NCBI RefSeq assembly: GCF_000819785.1
Contig: NZ_CDBK01000065.1
Coordinates: 44,879 to 108,708 of the forward strand
Source of the DNA: Aeromonas caviae
GTDB lineage: Bacteria; Pseudomonadota; Gammaproteobacteria; Enterobacterales; Aeromonadaceae
DNA: 63,830 nt
Direction: 5' to 3'
This document shows positions 49,392 through 60,912 of this stretch, in pieces; position 1 is the first letter of the stretch, and every line of letters begins with the position of its first letter. Position numbers and translations under genes: made by a program. Under the pieces are notes generated by a model. The model made no database searches. It was not told the origin of the DNA and saw only the letters and a program-made list of their open reading frames with translations.

Positions 49392-50143
49392 GAGTGGTTC
49401 TCCTTGGCCAGCGATCGCGCCAGCCCCTCATTGCGTTGATGTTGAGTGTTCAGGGTCGCCAACTGCGGCTCACGAGCCAGCAGGGCGAGAATGTCGTCGG
49501 TGGCAAAGGCCGGGTTTGACGGGTAGAGGCGCTGATATATCTGCTCAACCAGGGCGAAGTCGGCGGGCTCGTCCACCGTCCAGCGCAGGTGGGCTAGGCT
49601 GGGGGTGCGGCTAAGTGCCCCTATCTTGAACTGATCCGCATGCTGGCGGATGTAGTAGGTGACGTGCTCGCGCTGGGTCGGGGTGTGGGCGTACTCGGCC
49701 AGCAGCGCCAGGGTGGCGACGCTCATGATCTCCGCGTCCAGCCCATCAGGGTAGCTGGGATCCCAGCAGTTGCTGCTGTAGTCGTAGCCGCCGGCCAGAT
49801 GCAGCGCGATCAGCTCGTCGATAAGGGCGGGATCCGCTAGGGGGCAGTCGCCGGTGAGCCTGACAATCTGGCTGGGGCCAAAGGGTTGCGCCGCCAGATG
49901 AAAGCGTTGCAGCACGTCGTCCAGGGGGCCGCGAAAACAGGGCACGTCCAGCTCGGCGCAAAGCGCCGCGATGGCCTCATCCTCGCGCTGATCGCTGGTG
50001 GCGACCACCAGTTGATCCAGCCTGGCGGAACGTTTGAGCCGCTCTATCTGGCGGGCGAGCATGGGCTCGCCGAGTAGAGGCTTGAGCACCTTGCCAGGCA
50101 GTCGGCTGGAGTTGGCTCTGGCCTGCAGGATCCCGAGGATCAT
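49388..50143 (-). CDS. pseF: SpsF-type cytidylyltransferase (CMP-nonulosonate synthetase candidate)
   Basis: Nucleotidyltransferase of about 251 aa starting MILGILQARANSSRLPGKVLKPLLGEPML, the 'QAR..SSRLPGKVL' motif of SpsF-like CMP-sugar synthetases; 'VRLTGDCPLADPALIDELI' carries the metal-binding Asp. Classical PseF begins with a 'IPARGGSKRIPRKN'-type loop, absent here. As no other cytidylyltransferase is present, it probably activates the sugar as a CMP form for Maf. GGAG lies six nt before the ATG at 50143, which overlaps the upstream stop codon (ATGA). Confidence 0.85.
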   Translation of the reverse strand: MILGILQARANSSRLPGKVLKPLLGEPMLARQIERLKRSARLDQLVVATSDQREDEAIAALCAELDVPCFRGPLDDVLQRFHLAAQPFGPSQIVRLTGDCPLADPALIDELIALHLAGGYDYSSNCWDPSYPDGLDAEIMSVATLALLAEYAHTPTQREHVTYYIRQHADQFKIGALSRTPSLAHLRWTVDEPADFALVEQIYQRLYPSNPAFATDDILALLAREPQLATLNTQHQRNEGLARSLAKENHS

Positions 50144-50975
50144 GATGTTCTCCACATGGCAGGGTTGATGAGGGCCGGCTCGTCGCAGGCGAGGGTTGCG
50201 AGTTCGGCGTCCTGAGCAGGATGCAGATGGGCATAGGCAGATGCAATCGCTGCCAGCTCGTGTGCGTGGCAGACGCCGACCACGAAGCGGCTCACCTGGG
50301 GCAGGGCCGGGATCAGGGCAAGCGCCTTGTGGAGGAGGGAGAGGTGGGGCTGCCACCCATCCAGTCGCGAGAGCGGTTCGCTGAAGGCGTCAAAATAAGG
50401 GGGACGAAGGGTTGGCGGCATCAATAACAGGCCTTGCAGGAAGAGGGAGCGCACATGGATTTCACACCCCATGGCCTGCAACCGATCGAGCCAGCCTGTG
50501 CGCAAAAAACGCTGATCGAGCAGATTGGCGGGGAGCTGCACCAGCTCCAGGGGATAACCCTGCTCGAGCCAACGCGTCAGCTCCTCGGGGGTGTAGACAG
50601 AGACGCCCACCTTGCCCACCTTGCCCTGATGCTGAAGGTCTGCCAACCGCTCGAACAGGGCCGGGCTGGCGTCCTGGCTGCGGTGCAGCAGCAAGCCATC
50701 GACACTGGGACGAGCCAGTCGTTGCAGGCTGGCCTCCAAAGAGGGGGTCAGATCCGCGGCATCGATATTGGGTGAGAGCTTGGTGATGACCTGAAAGTCG
50801 GCGGTGTTGTACATCCCGAGCCTCGCCTCGGCCTTGCCGTAGGCCTGGGCCGTGTCCAGGGTATTCACCCCCAGCTTGCGGGCCAGGGCCAGAATGGCGT
50901 CGAGCTCCTGATCCTGCACTTCGCCTGCGCGGTTGCTGATGCCGTAATCGAGCCCGAACTGGACCGTACCTAGTG

Positions 50976-50985
<10 letters not shown>
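50140..50985 (-). CDS. Aldo/keto reductase-family protein of the pse operon
   Basis: TIM-barrel oxidoreductase of 281 aa. The putative catalytic tetrad is visible: Asp in 'NTLDTAQAYGKAE', Tyr in the same segment, Lys in 'VITKLSP' and His in 'GLLLHRSQD'. AKRs use NADPH to interconvert ketones and alcohols. Short overlaps with pseC (10 nt) and the cytidylyltransferase (4 nt) show it is part of the operon. It is not a standard pseudaminic acid enzyme; a role with the class-III aminotransferase in altering the sugar is inferred. Confidence 0.87.
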
Positions 50986-53131
<2,146 letters not shown>

Positions 53132-53220
53132 TTATGAAGTGAGTGTCTGTTAGATTTAAAAGCATATTTTATGCCACAACCCGCGATATGGGAGAGAGCA
53201 TCGCCGTGACGCAGGCGCCA

Positions 53221-54060
53221 TCAAGGAGTTGGCGTGCTGGTCCCGGCGATCGCCTCGCATATCTGCTCCACCGCGTTGAGGGCGCGGGGGGTGAAGCGGT
53301 GTAGTTCATCGGCGTTGATGAGGGCGAGCCGCTGGTGTTTGACGGCGTCCAGCATGGGCCACTGCCGCCAGTGATCCAGCACAGAAGGATCCCGGCCGCC
53401 AGCCAGGATAAGCCCGGGATTGGCCTTGATCACCTGCTCCAGCCCGACCTGGGGGTAGGCTGCTCCCGTCTTCGCCATGATGTTGCGTCCGCCGCAGAGG
53501 GTGATGGCCTGCCCCGGCCAGGTCGAATTATTGACGCTGGTGAGCGGCGGGTACCAGAGCTGATAGAAGACAGACAGGGGCTTGGGCTCGCCGTAGCGCG
53601 CCGCCAGGGCGTCGAGCCGGGTCAGATAGGCGCGGGCTTGCTCGTCGGCTCTGGGCGTGAGCCCGAGCAGATGGCCCAGGCTGCGCATCTCGGTAGCCAG
53701 GGAGGCAAAGTCGGTGGGCTCCGAGTAGAAGACGGGAATGCCGAGGCGCTCGACCGGGCCCAGCATGCGGGCCTGGGCGGAGCGCCAGGCCACTACCAGA
53801 TCCGGCTTCTGGGCCAGCAGCGCCTCGAGGTTGATGCTGCGATAGTTGGCCACCCTGGGGAGGTTGGCCACCTCGGCGGGGTAATCGGAGGCATCGTCAG
53901 TGGCGACCACGCGATCCCCGGCGCCGATATCGAACAGCAGTTCCGTCAGATGGGGAGTGAGGCTCACGATGCGCTGCGGCGGGGTGGCCATGGCGCACAG
54001 TGAGGTGCCCAGCAGGCAGACAAACAGGCCCAGGGCACGAAGGGAAACGCGATCAGCCAT
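53221..54060 (-). CDS. btuF: BtuF, vitamin B12-binding periplasmic protein
   Basis: Periplasmic binding protein (279 aa) of the cobalamin ABC importer BtuCDF. The signal peptide is LRALGLFVCLLGTSLCAMA. The class-III binding fold shows 'PQRIVSLTPHLTELLFDIGAGDRVVATDDASDYP', 'INLEALLAQKPDLVVAW' and 'GGRNIMAKTGAAYPQVGLEQVIKANPGLILAGG'. It overlaps the preceding cbiB-like gene by eight bases. btuC and btuD are not in the window. Confidence 0.93.
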   Translation of the reverse strand: MADRVSLRALGLFVCLLGTSLCAMATPPQRIVSLTPHLTELLFDIGAGDRVVATDDASDYPAEVANLPRVANYRSINLEALLAQKPDLVVAWRSAQARMLGPVERLGIPVFYSEPTDFASLATEMRSLGHLLGLTPRADEQARAYLTRLDALAARYGEPKPLSVFYQLWYPPLTSVNNSTWPGQAITLCGGRNIMAKTGAAYPQVGLEQVIKANPGLILAGGRDPSVLDHWRQWPMLDAVKHQRLALINADELHRFTPRALNAVEQICEAIAGTSTPTP

Positions 54061-54985
54061 GATTGAGCGCCATCCATGTCAGGAGCAGCGAGAGCCCGAG
54101 CCAGCCCCAGCCGGTCAGCTGCAGATGCTGCAGCAGGCGCAGGGGCAGGTTGGCATCGGGTTCGCTCCCTGCATCAAATACCGGAAAGCGCACCAGCTGG
54201 CCCTGATAGTAGCGGGGGCCGCCGAGTCGGCTGCCCGTGGCTCGGGCCAGCAGCGCGAGCAGGACCCCCATGGCGGGATGGGGCCAATGCAGCGCAGGTC
54301 GCACTCTGTTGCTCAGCCCGCGCACCTGGGTCAGGCACAGGGGGAGCGCCAGCAACAGGATGGCGGGGGCGCAGAAACCCTGATAGAGCGCCGCAGCCGG
54401 GCGGCCGAAGTGGACGAACGCGTTCTGCTTGGGGTTCCACGCCAGATGGGTCAACTGGGCGAGCCGCACCAGCAGGGCACCCTGTACCCCGGCCAGAGCA
54501 AAACCCAGCAGGGGGGCGGCCCACTGACCCACGAGGCGCAGCACGCAGGTCTCGCTCACCGCCTTGTTCAACCCCATCACCGAGAGCTTGCCGGTCTCCC
54601 GCTTGAGCCAGGGGGCGACCTGCAGCCTCGCCACGACCAGCGTCTCCTGGGTCGCCAGGGCGCGGCTCCCCTGGGCGAGTTCCCGCAAGGGGCGGGATTC
54701 GAGCATCAGCAGCAGGAACAGGAGGTCGAACAGGGGCTCGGATAGGGAGAGATTGCGCACCGCCCAGAGACCGGCAGCGCAGGGCACCCAGACCACCAGC
54801 AGGGCAAGGAGCCCGGCCTGGCTCTGCTGGCGTGGCGTGCCGTCGGGGCGATAGACCTTCTGGCCGAGGCGGGTGAGCAGAGGCACGGCTGCGCCGGGTC
54901 GAAAGCGTGCGGGCCAGGGCAGCAGGGCCTCCAGCAGGGCGGCCCCCACCATGATGGCCGCCGTCGTGGAGGCGAGGGCGGTCAT
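54053..54985 (-). CDS. cbiB: CbiB/CobD-like cobalamin biosynthesis membrane protein (divergent)
   Basis: Integral membrane protein of about 310 aa. The motifs 'LNKAVSETCVLRLVGQWAAPLLGFAL', 'HPAMGVLLALLARATG' and 'LGGPRYYQGQLVRFPVF' correspond to conserved CbiB segments (the INRAVVET... and LGGPNDYFG regions of Salmonella CbiB), but are degenerate. CbiB attaches aminopropanol phosphate during late B12 assembly. Gene order mtnN-cbiB-btuF, as in Vibrio, supports a salvage role. Start is ATG 54985; a GTG at 55015 overlapping the mtnN stop is possible. Confidence 0.8.
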   Translation of the reverse strand: MTALASTTAAIMVGAALLEALLPWPARFRPGAAVPLLTRLGQKVYRPDGTPRQQSQAGLLALLVVWVPCAAGLWAVRNLSLSEPLFDLLFLLLMLESRPLRELAQGSRALATQETLVVARLQVAPWLKRETGKLSVMGLNKAVSETCVLRLVGQWAAPLLGFALAGVQGALLVRLAQLTHLAWNPKQNAFVHFGRPAAALYQGFCAPAILLLALPLCLTQVRGLSNRVRPALHWPHPAMGVLLALLARATGSRLGGPRYYQGQLVRFPVFDAGSEPDANLPLRLLQHLQLTGWGWLGLSLLLTWMALNHG

Positions 54986-55011
54986 CAGAGCATCCCAGGA
55001 GGGGGCGTCGA

Positions 55012-55704
55012 TCACAGCTTGCCGAGCAGCGCGATGATCACTTCGGCGGAGTGTTGACCCGCCACCTCGATGAAGGCATCGAAGGATTCCACCTGCTCCT
55101 TGCCGGCGATGTCCGACATGGCCCGTACCACCAGATAGGGCACCTTGAACATGTGGCACACCTGGCCGATGGCGGCCCCTTCCATCTCCACCGCCAGCAT
55201 CTGCGGGAAGTCGGCACGGGCTTTCGCGATGGCGTCCGGCTTGCACATGAACTGATCGCCGGTGCAGATGAGCCCGACCTTGGTCTGGTGCTTGCCTTGC
55301 TCGGCAATGCAGGTCTGTGCCAGGGCGATGAGTTTTTCGTCGCAGGGGAAGGCGGCGGGCTGCTGGGCCATCTGGCCCATCTCGTAACCGAAGGCGGTCA
55401 CGTCCACGTCGTGGAAGCGCATCTCGCTCGCGATGACCACGTCACCGATGTGCAGATCCTGGGCGAAGCCGCCGGCGGAACCGGTGTTGATGACGCAATC
55501 GGGAGCAAACTTCTCCAGCAGCAGGCTGGTGGCGACGCTGGCGGCGACCTTGCCGATGCCGGAGCGGGTCAGGATCACCTCTTTACCGGCCAGCTTGCCC
55601 TGATAGAACTCGCAGCCGCCCAGTTGCAGGGTGGTGGGCTCGCTCAGCTGGCTGCGCAGCAGGGCCACTTCCTGCTCCATGGCGCCGATAATACCTACTT
55701 TCAT
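55012..55704 (-). CDS. mtnN: MTA/SAH nucleosidase MtnN (Pfs)
   Basis: Cytoplasmic hydrolase of 230 aa that cleaves 5'-methylthioadenosine and S-adenosylhomocysteine, the latter giving the precursor for autoinducer-2. '[16 protein letters not shown]', '[21 protein letters not shown]', 'ICTGDQFMC', '[13 protein letters not shown]' and '[11 protein letters not shown]' (catalytic Asp) are intact. GAGGTAG precedes two adjacent ATGs. Confidence 0.96.
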   Translation of the reverse strand: MKVGIIGAMEQEVALLRSQLSEPTTLQLGGCEFYQGKLAGKEVILTRSGIGKVAASVATSLLLEKFAPDCVINTGSAGGFAQDLHIGDVVIASEMRFHDVDVTAFGYEMGQMAQQPAAFPCDEKLIALAQTCIAEQGKHQTKVGLICTGDQFMCKPDAIAKARADFPQMLAVEMEGAAIGQVCHMFKVPYLVVRAMSDIAGKEQVESFDAFIEVAGQHSAEVIIALLGKL

Positions 55705-55804
55705 CATCTACCTCGTCTCGATGGCCGCTGGGCCGAAAAAGTTGGCGTGGATGATAGCAAAACTTGGCGGTGGCGCCGAGCATTGCGATGGCGCGGATGG
55801 GGGG

Positions 55805-56563
55805 TCAGGGGTAGCGTCTGGCCAGGGCGGCCAGTTCACCACTGTCTGCGAGCCGTTGCAGGGTGTTGGCGAACAGGGTCAGGCGATCGGGGGCACTGTG
55901 GCGATGGAACAGGATGTAGAAGGGAGTCTCTTCCATCACGGTGGGGAGGATGCGGATCTTGTCGGCCAGCCCCTGTTCGCGCAAGTCGGACTCAAACCCC
56001 GGGGAGCGGTAGTAGACGAAACGGCCGCGCTTCATCAACAACTTCTCGTAGTTGGCCTGGTTGCTGATCCCGCCGCTGTCGATGATGAGGCCGCCGATGT
56101 CCTGGAGCCGGGCGATGGCACCGCTGCCATGGTTGATGAGGATGATGCCCGCCTGGCCGAGGGCCCTGACATCCTGCCAGCTGCGTATCTCGACGGGATC
56201 GTCACGGCGCACCGCCAGGTGGTAGCGCACCGTGAAGATGGCGGGGGTCAGGACGATGAAGTGATCCCGCCTGGCCGGGCTCTCTCCCACGCCGCAGATG
56301 AAGTCCAGCTGGCCGTGCTGCACCTTCTTTTCCAGCCGTCGCAGCGGCAGGAAGCGCTGATCTCCCTCAATGCGAAGGGCAGGCTCCCTCGCTTCCATGA
56401 GCCGGAAGAGATCGACGCAGATCCCGCCGACATGCCCGTCGGGGAGCGTCACGTACTTGGGGGACGACGCCTGTTGCGCGGCCGTATGAAAGACCTCGGT
56501 GGCGCCAATGGCCCTGGCGGTGAGGACAAGCAGACACAGCAGCAGGATTATCCTGGGGGTCAT
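55805..56563 (-). CDS. Periplasmic substrate-binding-like protein (SBP_bac_3 type)
   Basis: Exported protein of 252 aa with signal peptide MTPRIILLLCLLVLTARAIGA. The body shows a class-II binding fold ('LPDGHVGGICVDLFRLMEAREPALRIEGDQRFLPLRRLEKKVQHGQLDFICGVGESPARRDHFIV'), but the ligand-binding Arg/Asp signature of amino-acid transporters is not obvious. No ABC permease or ATPase is adjacent, so it may be a sensor-associated or orphan protein. Ligand unknown. Confidence 0.75.
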   Translation of the reverse strand: MTPRIILLLCLLVLTARAIGATEVFHTAAQQASSPKYVTLPDGHVGGICVDLFRLMEAREPALRIEGDQRFLPLRRLEKKVQHGQLDFICGVGESPARRDHFIVLTPAIFTVRYHLAVRRDDPVEIRSWQDVRALGQAGIILINHGSGAIARLQDIGGLIIDSGGISNQANYEKLLMKRGRFVYYRSPGFESDLREQGLADKIRILPTVMEETPFYILFHRHSAPDRLTLFANTLQRLADSGELAALARRYP

Positions 56564-56705
56564 CCGGGCAGGCTTCCGATGGGATTCAGGCGCCGTACAT
56601 CAACCAGTCAAAGGGCGCCGGGTGCTCAACATTAGGCGATTTCCCCCTCTTATTTCAAGGGGTTCGCGCTGTCGTCACCGGGCGCACGGGGCTTGAGGGG
56701 GGTGA

Positions 56706-56823
56706 TCAGCCGAGTGCGGTGTCGAGGGTCATCATCAGGGCGAAGCCCGCCATGAGCCCCAGGGTGGCGTGGGTCTGGTGGCCGTTGCGATGGGTTTCCG
56801 GGATCACCTCGTGGGAGACCACG
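56706..56823 (-). repeat. Tandem duplicate of the ZIP transporter 3' end (non-coding remnant)
   Basis: The last about 116 nt of the adjacent ZIP gene (56846-56963, from the stop codon back into '[14 protein letters not shown]') recur here at a constant 140-bp offset with few substitutions. The copy still encodes the same C-terminal peptide ([14 protein letters not shown]...) and a stop codon, but the rest of the gene is missing. It is a relic of a local duplication. Confidence 0.85.
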
Positions 56824-56845
56824 GGTTGCATGGGGCGTCGGCGTC

Positions 56846-57775
56846 TCACCCCAGGGCTGTATCCAGTGTCATCATCAGGGCGAAGCCTGCCATCAGGCCC
56901 AGGGTGGCGTGGGTCTGGTGGCCGTTGCGATGGGTTTCCGGGATCACCTCGTGGGAGACAACAAACAGCATGGCACCAGCCGCGAGCCCGAGGCCGATGG
57001 GGTAGGCGATGGCCATGCCGCTGGCGAGTCCGACCCCGAGCAGGGCGCCGAGCGGTTCCAGCAGGCCGCTGCCGATGGCGACCAGCACGGCCACCGGCGG
57101 GCGAAAACCGGCTGCGCACATGGCCAGCGCCACCGCCAGCCCTTCGGGAATGTCCTGCAGGGCAATGGCGGTCGTGAGGGGCAGTCCCACCGTCATGTCT
57201 CCCTGGGAGAAGCTGACCCCGATGGCCATGCCTTCGGGCAGGTTGTGCAGGGCGATGGCGAAGACGAACAGCCAGACCCGTGAGCAGCTCTCATGGCCGG
57301 GACCACAGGGGCCGGTCTTGTCGTGTTCGTGAGGGGTGAATTGATCCAGTCCCAGCATCAGCAGCACCCCGAGGGTCATGCCGGCCACCACCACGGCGGC
57401 GGCGAGGAAGCCGTCACCCGTGATCCCCTCGGCGGCCTCGAGCCCCGGCAGCAGCAGGGAGAAGGCGCTCGCCGCCAGCATCATGCCGGCGGCGAACCCC
57501 AGCATGGCATCTTCCACCCGTTGGGGAACGGCGCGCAGGAACAGGGCAGGCAGGGCGCCCAGCGCCGTGGCGGCAAAACCCGCAGCGCCGCCGATGAGGC
57601 CATAGCGTACCCCGGGCGTGATCTCTCCTGCTGCCAGCATGACGAGACTCTGCACCAGGAGCAGCAGCACGGCGACCAGGGCGAGCAGCAGCCCCAGGGC
57701 GATGAGGGGGCGATCCGCTATCTGCTCGCGCAGTTGGACAGACCAGGAAGGGGAGAGGGTCGATACGTTGTCCAT
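56846..57775 (-). CDS. ZIP-family divalent metal transporter
   Basis: Inner-membrane metal importer of 309 aa with about eight helices, resembling ZupT/GufA-type ZIP proteins. The metal-site motifs are '[13 protein letters not shown]' (TM4) and '[14 protein letters not shown]' (TM5, where the more usual His is Gln). A His/Cys-bearing loop ('[18 protein letters not shown]') lies between TM3 and TM4, where ZIP proteins often bind zinc. I chose the ATG at 57775, with GAGG upstream, over an earlier start at 57844. The 3' end is duplicated downstream. Confidence 0.9.
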   Translation of the reverse strand: MDNVSTLSPSWSVQLREQIADRPLIALGLLLALVAVLLLLVQSLVMLAAGEITPGVRYGLIGGAAGFAATALGALPALFLRAVPQRVEDAMLGFAAGMMLAASAFSLLLPGLEAAEGITGDGFLAAAVVVAGMTLGVLLMLGLDQFTPHEHDKTGPCGPGHESCSRVWLFVFAIALHNLPEGMAIGVSFSQGDMTVGLPLTTAIALQDIPEGLAVALAMCAAGFRPPVAVLVAIGSGLLEPLGALLGVGLASGMAIAYPIGLGLAAGAMLFVVSHEVIPETHRNGHQTHATLGLMAGFALMMTLDTALG

Positions 57776-58070
57776 GGGGCCTCTGAAGACAGGAATGGGG
57801 AGAGACGAGCGGCCATTACATAACCTAGCCCCTGCTTTGTCCATGACGGCGGACCGATTGTGGCAATCGGCTCAAGTTTTGCGTCGAGCTGGTCGCTCCT
57901 GTGCTGGCAGCCTCGCGGCGGGCACAAGGCCCGGCGTGGGGCGAGCGAGAAGCAAGGGATCCCCTCTCTTTGCTCCCATCGTCATTTCCCGTCAGGAGTC
58001 TCGGGTCACCGCTTACACGGATGTGATCATTGTGTCACTGCACAACTGCAGTCGAGGATCACCAGCCAAC
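57776..58070. promoter_or_regulatory. Divergent promoter region between ZIP transporter and chemotaxis receptor
   Basis: Almost 300 nt that must hold the promoters of both divergent genes. The plus-strand frame is open well upstream of 58071 but reads as low-quality sequence, and the receptor's N-terminal transmembrane helix starts just after 58071. No sigma-28 or sigma-70 box was convincing. Confidence 0.35.
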
Positions 58071-59702
58071 ATGTCTTACAAGCATCTCTCCATCGGCAAG
58101 AAGATTGCCGCCGTCTTTGCGGTCATTGCCGTCATCAACGCCGTCTTCGGCTTGTTTCTCGCCACCGAACTGCGGGACATTCGGGATCGGGTATTGAACT
58201 TCACCGACTCCACCCTGCCAAGCGTGCTCTCGGTGGACAACCTGCTCTACGACGTCTCCTATGTGCGCCGTGCCCAGTTTGCCCTGCTGATGGTGGAAGA
58301 TGCCGTCGACAGGCAGGTTCGCCGCGCCCGCATCCAGGAGAGCCTGGGCAAGGTGCAGCAGGTCATGGATGCCTACGAGGCAACCGTGGGGGCCGAGCAT
58401 GAACGCCAGGCTTTCAACCGCGTCAAGCAGCAGTGGCTGCAATATCTGGGGGCCGTCAACCAGGTGGATGCCCTGTTGTTCCAGGGCAGCAGGGATGAGG
58501 CCAGGGAGGCGCTGTTTCGCTCGAACGGGCTCTACACCGAGCTGGAGCTGGCGGTGCGTGCCCTGGTGAAGGTGAATCTTGGCTTTGTGGAAGAGAACCG
58601 TGGCAGCCTGCTTGGCAGCGTCACCATGGTGATGACCTTTGCCGTGGTGAGCATCGCGACCCTGCTGATCTTCATGGGGGTCATGACCTGGTTCCTCACC
58701 CGCCAGATCTGCCTGCCCCTGCAAGCCGTGGTGGCCCAGGCCAATGCCATCGCCCTGGGGGATCTGACCCATCGGCTGGATCGCCAGCACATCGGGCAGG
58801 ACGAACTGGGGATGCTGGCCAGCGCCTCCCTCAAGATGCAGGACAACCTGCGTGGGCTCATCGAGGAGGTGGCCGCCGCCGTGACCCAGCTGGGGGCCGC
58901 CATCGAGGAGGTGAGCGCGGTCTCCGAGCAATCATCCCAGGGGATCCAGAGCCAGCAGCAGGAGATAGCCCAGGTCGCCACCGCCATGGCCCAGATGAAG
59001 GCGACGGTAGCGGATGTGGCGGGCAACACCGAGGTGGCCTCGGAGTCGGCAAGCTCCGCCAATGCCCTGGCTCGTCGCGGCAGTCAGGATGTGCAGGGGG
59101 CACTGGATGCCATCACCCGGGTGGCCGGTGAGATGGAGCAGGCGGGTAACCTGGTGAGTGAACTGGAGAAAGAGTCTGCCCAGATCAACCTGGTGGTGGA
59201 TGTCATTCGCGGCATTGCCGACCAGACCAACCTGCTGGCACTCAATGCCGCCATCGAGGCGGCCCGTGCCGGTGAGCAGGGGCGCGGCTTTGCGGTGGTG
59301 GCCGACGAGGTGCGCACCCTGGCGGGGCGTACCCAGGCCTCCACCGGCGAAATCGTCGCCATCATCGAGACCCTGCAGGCTCGTGCCAACCGGGCGAAGT
59401 CGGTGACCGGCCAGAGTTGCGAGATGATCCGCCAGTGCGTGAGCCAGAGTGAACGCACCAGTGCGGGCATTCGTCAGATTGAAGAGGCGGTGGCCCAGAT
59501 AGCCGACATGGCGATCCAGATTGCCAGTGCCTGTGGCGAGCAGGATGCGGTCTCCGATGAACTGGGCCGCAACGTGGCGCGCATCAACGACTCCTCCAAC
59601 GAGGTCGCGACCGGCGCGGATCACACCGCCAAAGCCTGTCTGGAGCTGAGCCAGCTGGCGGCGGGTCTGCGCCAGAGCATGGGGCGCTTCCGCCTGGCCT
59701 GA
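58071..59702 (+). CDS. Methyl-accepting chemotaxis protein
   Basis: Chemoreceptor of about 543 aa. An N-terminal TM helix ([20 protein letters not shown]) is followed by a periplasmic four-helix-bundle sensor (about 30-190), a second TM helix ('[22 protein letters not shown]'), a HAMP domain (about 210-265, '[22 protein letters not shown]') and a coiled-coil signalling domain with the hairpin tip '[37 protein letters not shown]'. The ligand is unknown. I chose the ATG at 58071 because the sequence before it is unlike a protein. Confidence 0.92.
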   Translation: MSYKHLSIGKKIAAVFAVIAVINAVFGLFLATELRDIRDRVLNFTDSTLPSVLSVDNLLYDVSYVRRAQFALLMVEDAVDRQVRRARIQESLGKVQQVMDAYEATVGAEHERQAFNRVKQQWLQYLGAVNQVDALLFQGSRDEAREALFRSNGLYTELELAVRALVKVNLGFVEENRGSLLGSVTMVMTFAVVSIATLLIFMGVMTWFLTRQICLPLQAVVAQANAIALGDLTHRLDRQHIGQDELGMLASASLKMQDNLRGLIEEVAAAVTQLGAAIEEVSAVSEQSSQGIQSQQQEIAQVATAMAQMKATVADVAGNTEVASESASSANALARRGSQDVQGALDAITRVAGEMEQAGNLVSELEKESAQINLVVDVIRGIADQTNLLALNAAIEAARAGEQGRGFAVVADEVRTLAGRTQASTGEIVAIIETLQARANRAKSVTGQSCEMIRQCVSQSERTSAGIRQIEEAVAQIADMAIQIASACGEQDAVSDELGRNVARINDSSNEVATGADHTAKACLELSQLAAGLRQSMGRFRLA

Positions 59703-59722
59703 CGGTGGTTGCAGCCAATGAA

Positions 59723-59749
59723 AACGGGGCCCTGGGCCCCGTTGTTTTT
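59723..59749. terminator. Bidirectional terminator
   Basis: A perfect palindrome (aacggggccc-t-gggccccgtt) is followed by GTTTTT, between the chemoreceptor gene and the convergent gloA. Confidence 0.82.
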
Positions 59750-59771
59750 CTCACCGCCAGGCGGCGTGGGC

Positions 59772-60179
59772 TCAGGCGCCCAGGCCGTTACCGGCGTCTT
59801 TCTTGGCAATCAGCTCAATCTTGTAACCGTCCGGGTCTTCCACGAAGGCGATGACGGTGGTGCCGCCCTTCACCGGGCCCGGCTCGCGGGTGATCTTGGC
59901 GCCGGCGGCGCGCAGTGCCTCGCAGGTGGCATAGATGTCGTCCGCTTCCAGGGCGATGTGGCCATAGGCGGAACCGAGCTCGTACTCGCTCACCCCCCAG
60001 TTGTAGGTGAGCTCGATGACGGCTTCATCCTTCTCGTCGCCGTAGCCGACGAAGGCCAGGGTGTACTTGTATTCGCTGTTCTCGCTCTTGCGCAGCAGTG
60101 TCATGCCCAGCACTCGGGTGTAGAAGTCGATGGAACGTTGCAGATCGCCGACGCGCAACATGGTATGCAGAATTCTCAT
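59772..60179 (-). CDS. gloA: Lactoylglutathione lyase (glyoxalase I) GloA
   Basis: Cytoplasmic nickel/zinc enzyme (135 aa) that isomerises the methylglyoxal-glutathione adduct. The metal ligands are recognisable as His in '[13 protein letters not shown]', Glu in '[10 protein letters not shown]', His in '[10 protein letters not shown]' and Glu in '[10 protein letters not shown]'. '[14 protein letters not shown]' is typical. Close neighbour nth is transcribed in the same direction. Confidence 0.97.
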   Translation of the reverse strand: MRILHTMLRVGDLQRSIDFYTRVLGMTLLRKSENSEYKYTLAFVGYGDEKDEAVIELTYNWGVSEYELGSAYGHIALEADDIYATCEALRAAGAKITREPGPVKGGTTVIAFVEDPDGYKIELIAKKDAGNGLGA

Positions 60180-60256
60180 TGCTCAATTCTCCGGGTTGGT
60201 GGATTGGTACTGCCTTGAATCCATGGCCCGAGACCGGATCCGCAGAGGCCTGCAGA

Positions 60257-60898
60257 TCAACTCTCGGGATAGACCTTCTCTTTGTATTCGCACAAATCTT
60301 CGATGATGCAGGAGCCGCAGCGGGGCTTGCGGGCGAGACAGGTGTAACGTCCGTGCAGGATGAGCCAGTGATGCACGTCCAGCTTGAACTCGGCGGGGAC
60401 CACCTTGAGCAGCTTCTCCTCCACCTGATCGACGTTCTTGCCCACGGCAAAGCCGGTGCGGTTGGAGACCCGGAAGATATGGGTGTCGACGGCGATGGTG
60501 GGCCAGCCGAAGGCGGTGTTGAGCACCACGTTGGCCGTCTTGCGGCCGACGCCGGGCAGGGCCTCGAGGGCCTCGCGATTCTCCGGCACCTCGCCGCCGT
60601 GGCGCTCCAGCAAAATGGCGCAGGTCTTGATGACGTTCTCGGCCTTGGTGTTGAAGAGGCCAATGGTCTTGATGTACTCCTTGACCCCGTCCACCCCCAG
60701 ATCCAGCATGGCCTGGGGGGTGTTGGCCACCGGATAGAGCTTGTCGGTGGCCTTGTTGACGCTGACATCGGTGGCCTGGGCCGAAAGCAGCACGGCGATG
60801 AGCAGCTCGAAGGGCGTGGTGAAGTTGAGCTCTGTGGTGGGATGGGGGTTGTCATCGCGCAACCGCTCCAGGATCAGCCTGCGTTTCTGGTTGTTCAT
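60257..60898 (-). CDS. nth: Endonuclease III (Nth)
   Basis: DNA glycosylase/AP lyase of 213 aa that removes oxidised pyrimidines. The helix-hairpin-helix 'LPGVGRKTANVVLN' with the catalytic Lys, the Asp in 'VDTHIFRVSNR', and the [4Fe-4S] Cys set in 'CLARKPRCGSCIIEDLC' are all intact. As in E. coli, it follows the rsx/rnf electron transport operon. Confidence 0.98.
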   Translation of the reverse strand: MNNQKRRLILERLRDDNPHPTTELNFTTPFELLIAVLLSAQATDVSVNKATDKLYPVANTPQAMLDLGVDGVKEYIKTIGLFNTKAENVIKTCAILLERHGGEVPENREALEALPGVGRKTANVVLNTAFGWPTIAVDTHIFRVSNRTGFAVGKNVDQVEEKLLKVVPAEFKLDVHHWLILHGRYTCLARKPRCGSCIIEDLCEYKEKVYPES

Positions 60899-60912
60899 GG
60901 CTCTCTCTTGTC

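Noticed and set aside
57618-58070. N-terminal extension of the chemoreceptor
   Set aside because: The sequence before 58071 overlaps the start of the divergent ZIP gene, and the first transmembrane helix begins right after the ATG at 58071.
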